A stretch of DNA of 32,086 nt from contig NZ_LZGM01000036.1 of NCBI RefSeq assembly GCF_001690195.1, positions 1-32,086 on the forward strand. The letters run 5' to 3'. Shown here in pieces: positions 31,805-32,086 of the stretch (the first letter of the stretch is position 1; each line of letters begins with the position of its first letter). Position numbers and translations under genes: made by a program. The DNA comes from Gilliamella sp. wkB108. GTDB taxonomy: Bacteria; Pseudomonadota; Gammaproteobacteria; Enterobacterales; Orbaceae. The notes beneath the pieces are model-generated. The model was given only the letters and a program-made list of their open reading frames with translations. It was not told where the DNA came from and did not search any database.

Positions 31805-32086
31805 TTATAAGTAATTGAATCTATATATAAACTGAATAAGCAAAAATAGTAATCCTATAAAGAAAGTCAATGCGCCTAAATATTGAATAGGGAAAAACAA
31901 AAATCGATACTTATTAATTTTAATCTTTTTATATGTTTTTCTTACATCAATTATACCTGATTGTACAACTTCTTTTTTGATATTGAGTTTAACGCCAATA
32001 AAATATACTAAGCTTCCATGAAATATCCAGAGAATTGGCATAAAAATATAATTACCTATTTCAGCATCTGGACCATAGATATCATA
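31805..32086 (-). CDS. Partial membrane protein cut by the right window edge
   Basis: The frame is open from the right edge (first residues YDIYGPDAEIGNYIF) to TAA at 31805-31807, giving at least 93 residues. An internal Met at 32041 would give 78 residues, but the frame continues upstream without a stop, so the real start is probably outside. Two hydrophobic segments (near MPILWIFHGSLVYFIGV and FFPIQYLGALTFFIGLLFLL) flank a basic loop (RKTYKKIKINKYR). This suggests an inner-membrane protein. I do not recognise the family. Confidence 0.6.
   Translation of the reverse strand, partial: YDIYGPDAEIGNYIFMPILWIFHGSLVYFIGVKLNIKKEVVQSGIIDVRKTYKKIKINKYRFLFFPIQYLGALTFFIGLLFLLIQFIYRFNYL

Overview
The window is AT-rich chromosomal DNA of a gammaproteobacterium. 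The gene set (Rep, DusA, BamE, FklB, HolC, PepA, LptF/LptG, a YbiI-type zinc finger) is close to the enterobacterial set, but base composition and codon use are much more AT-rich. An Orbales-type host (for example Gilliamella or a relative from insect guts) is my best guess. This is inferred from composition and protein similarity recalled from memory, and a Pasteurellaceae-like host is not excluded.

Layout. Positions 1-2140 are gene-poor: the 3' end of a gene running in from the left, one or two small ORFs, and decayed reading frames. tRNA-Arg(TCT), rep, dusA and bamE follow on the minus strand, with a decayed stretch between dusA and bamE. fklB, dapB, tadA and hpt are on the plus strand, with an MFS transporter facing back between fklB and dapB. 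An EmrE-like SMR pump, tRNA-Lys(CTT) and ompW come next. valS and a translationally coupled ketopantoate reductase candidate-panB-panC operon are on the minus strand. Two tandem copies of a secreted adhesin-like gene follow, then holC and pepA (minus). Divergent lptF-lptG (plus) face an msrA-cytochrome b561-msrB operon (minus). The right end holds a ybiI-like gene, a DUF421 membrane protein, a secreted Sel1-repeat protein, a decayed frame and a gene cut by the window edge.

The most interesting system is the adhesin pair at 19165-22396. Both genes encode nearly identical secreted proteins with a C-terminal invasin/lectin-like domain. The upstream copy carries fifteen perfect TGGC units (22314-22373) directly after its start codon, inside the n-region of the signal peptide. 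With 15 units the frame from the ATG stops after 28 codons; with 14 or 17 it runs in frame through the whole gene. The neighbouring copy lacks the repeat and is open. This is a slipped-strand phase-variation switch on a surface protein, next to a constitutively open paralogue. Differences between the copies cluster at the two ends, which suggests gene conversion in the middle. The pair and the pantothenate operon lie between holC and valS, genes that are adjacent in E. coli.

The other genes are mostly housekeeping: replication restart, tRNA modification and charging, outer-membrane assembly (BamE, LptFG), lysine/peptidoglycan precursor, purine salvage, pantothenate synthesis and methionine sulfoxide repair. 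Strong hairpins separate most convergent gene pairs.
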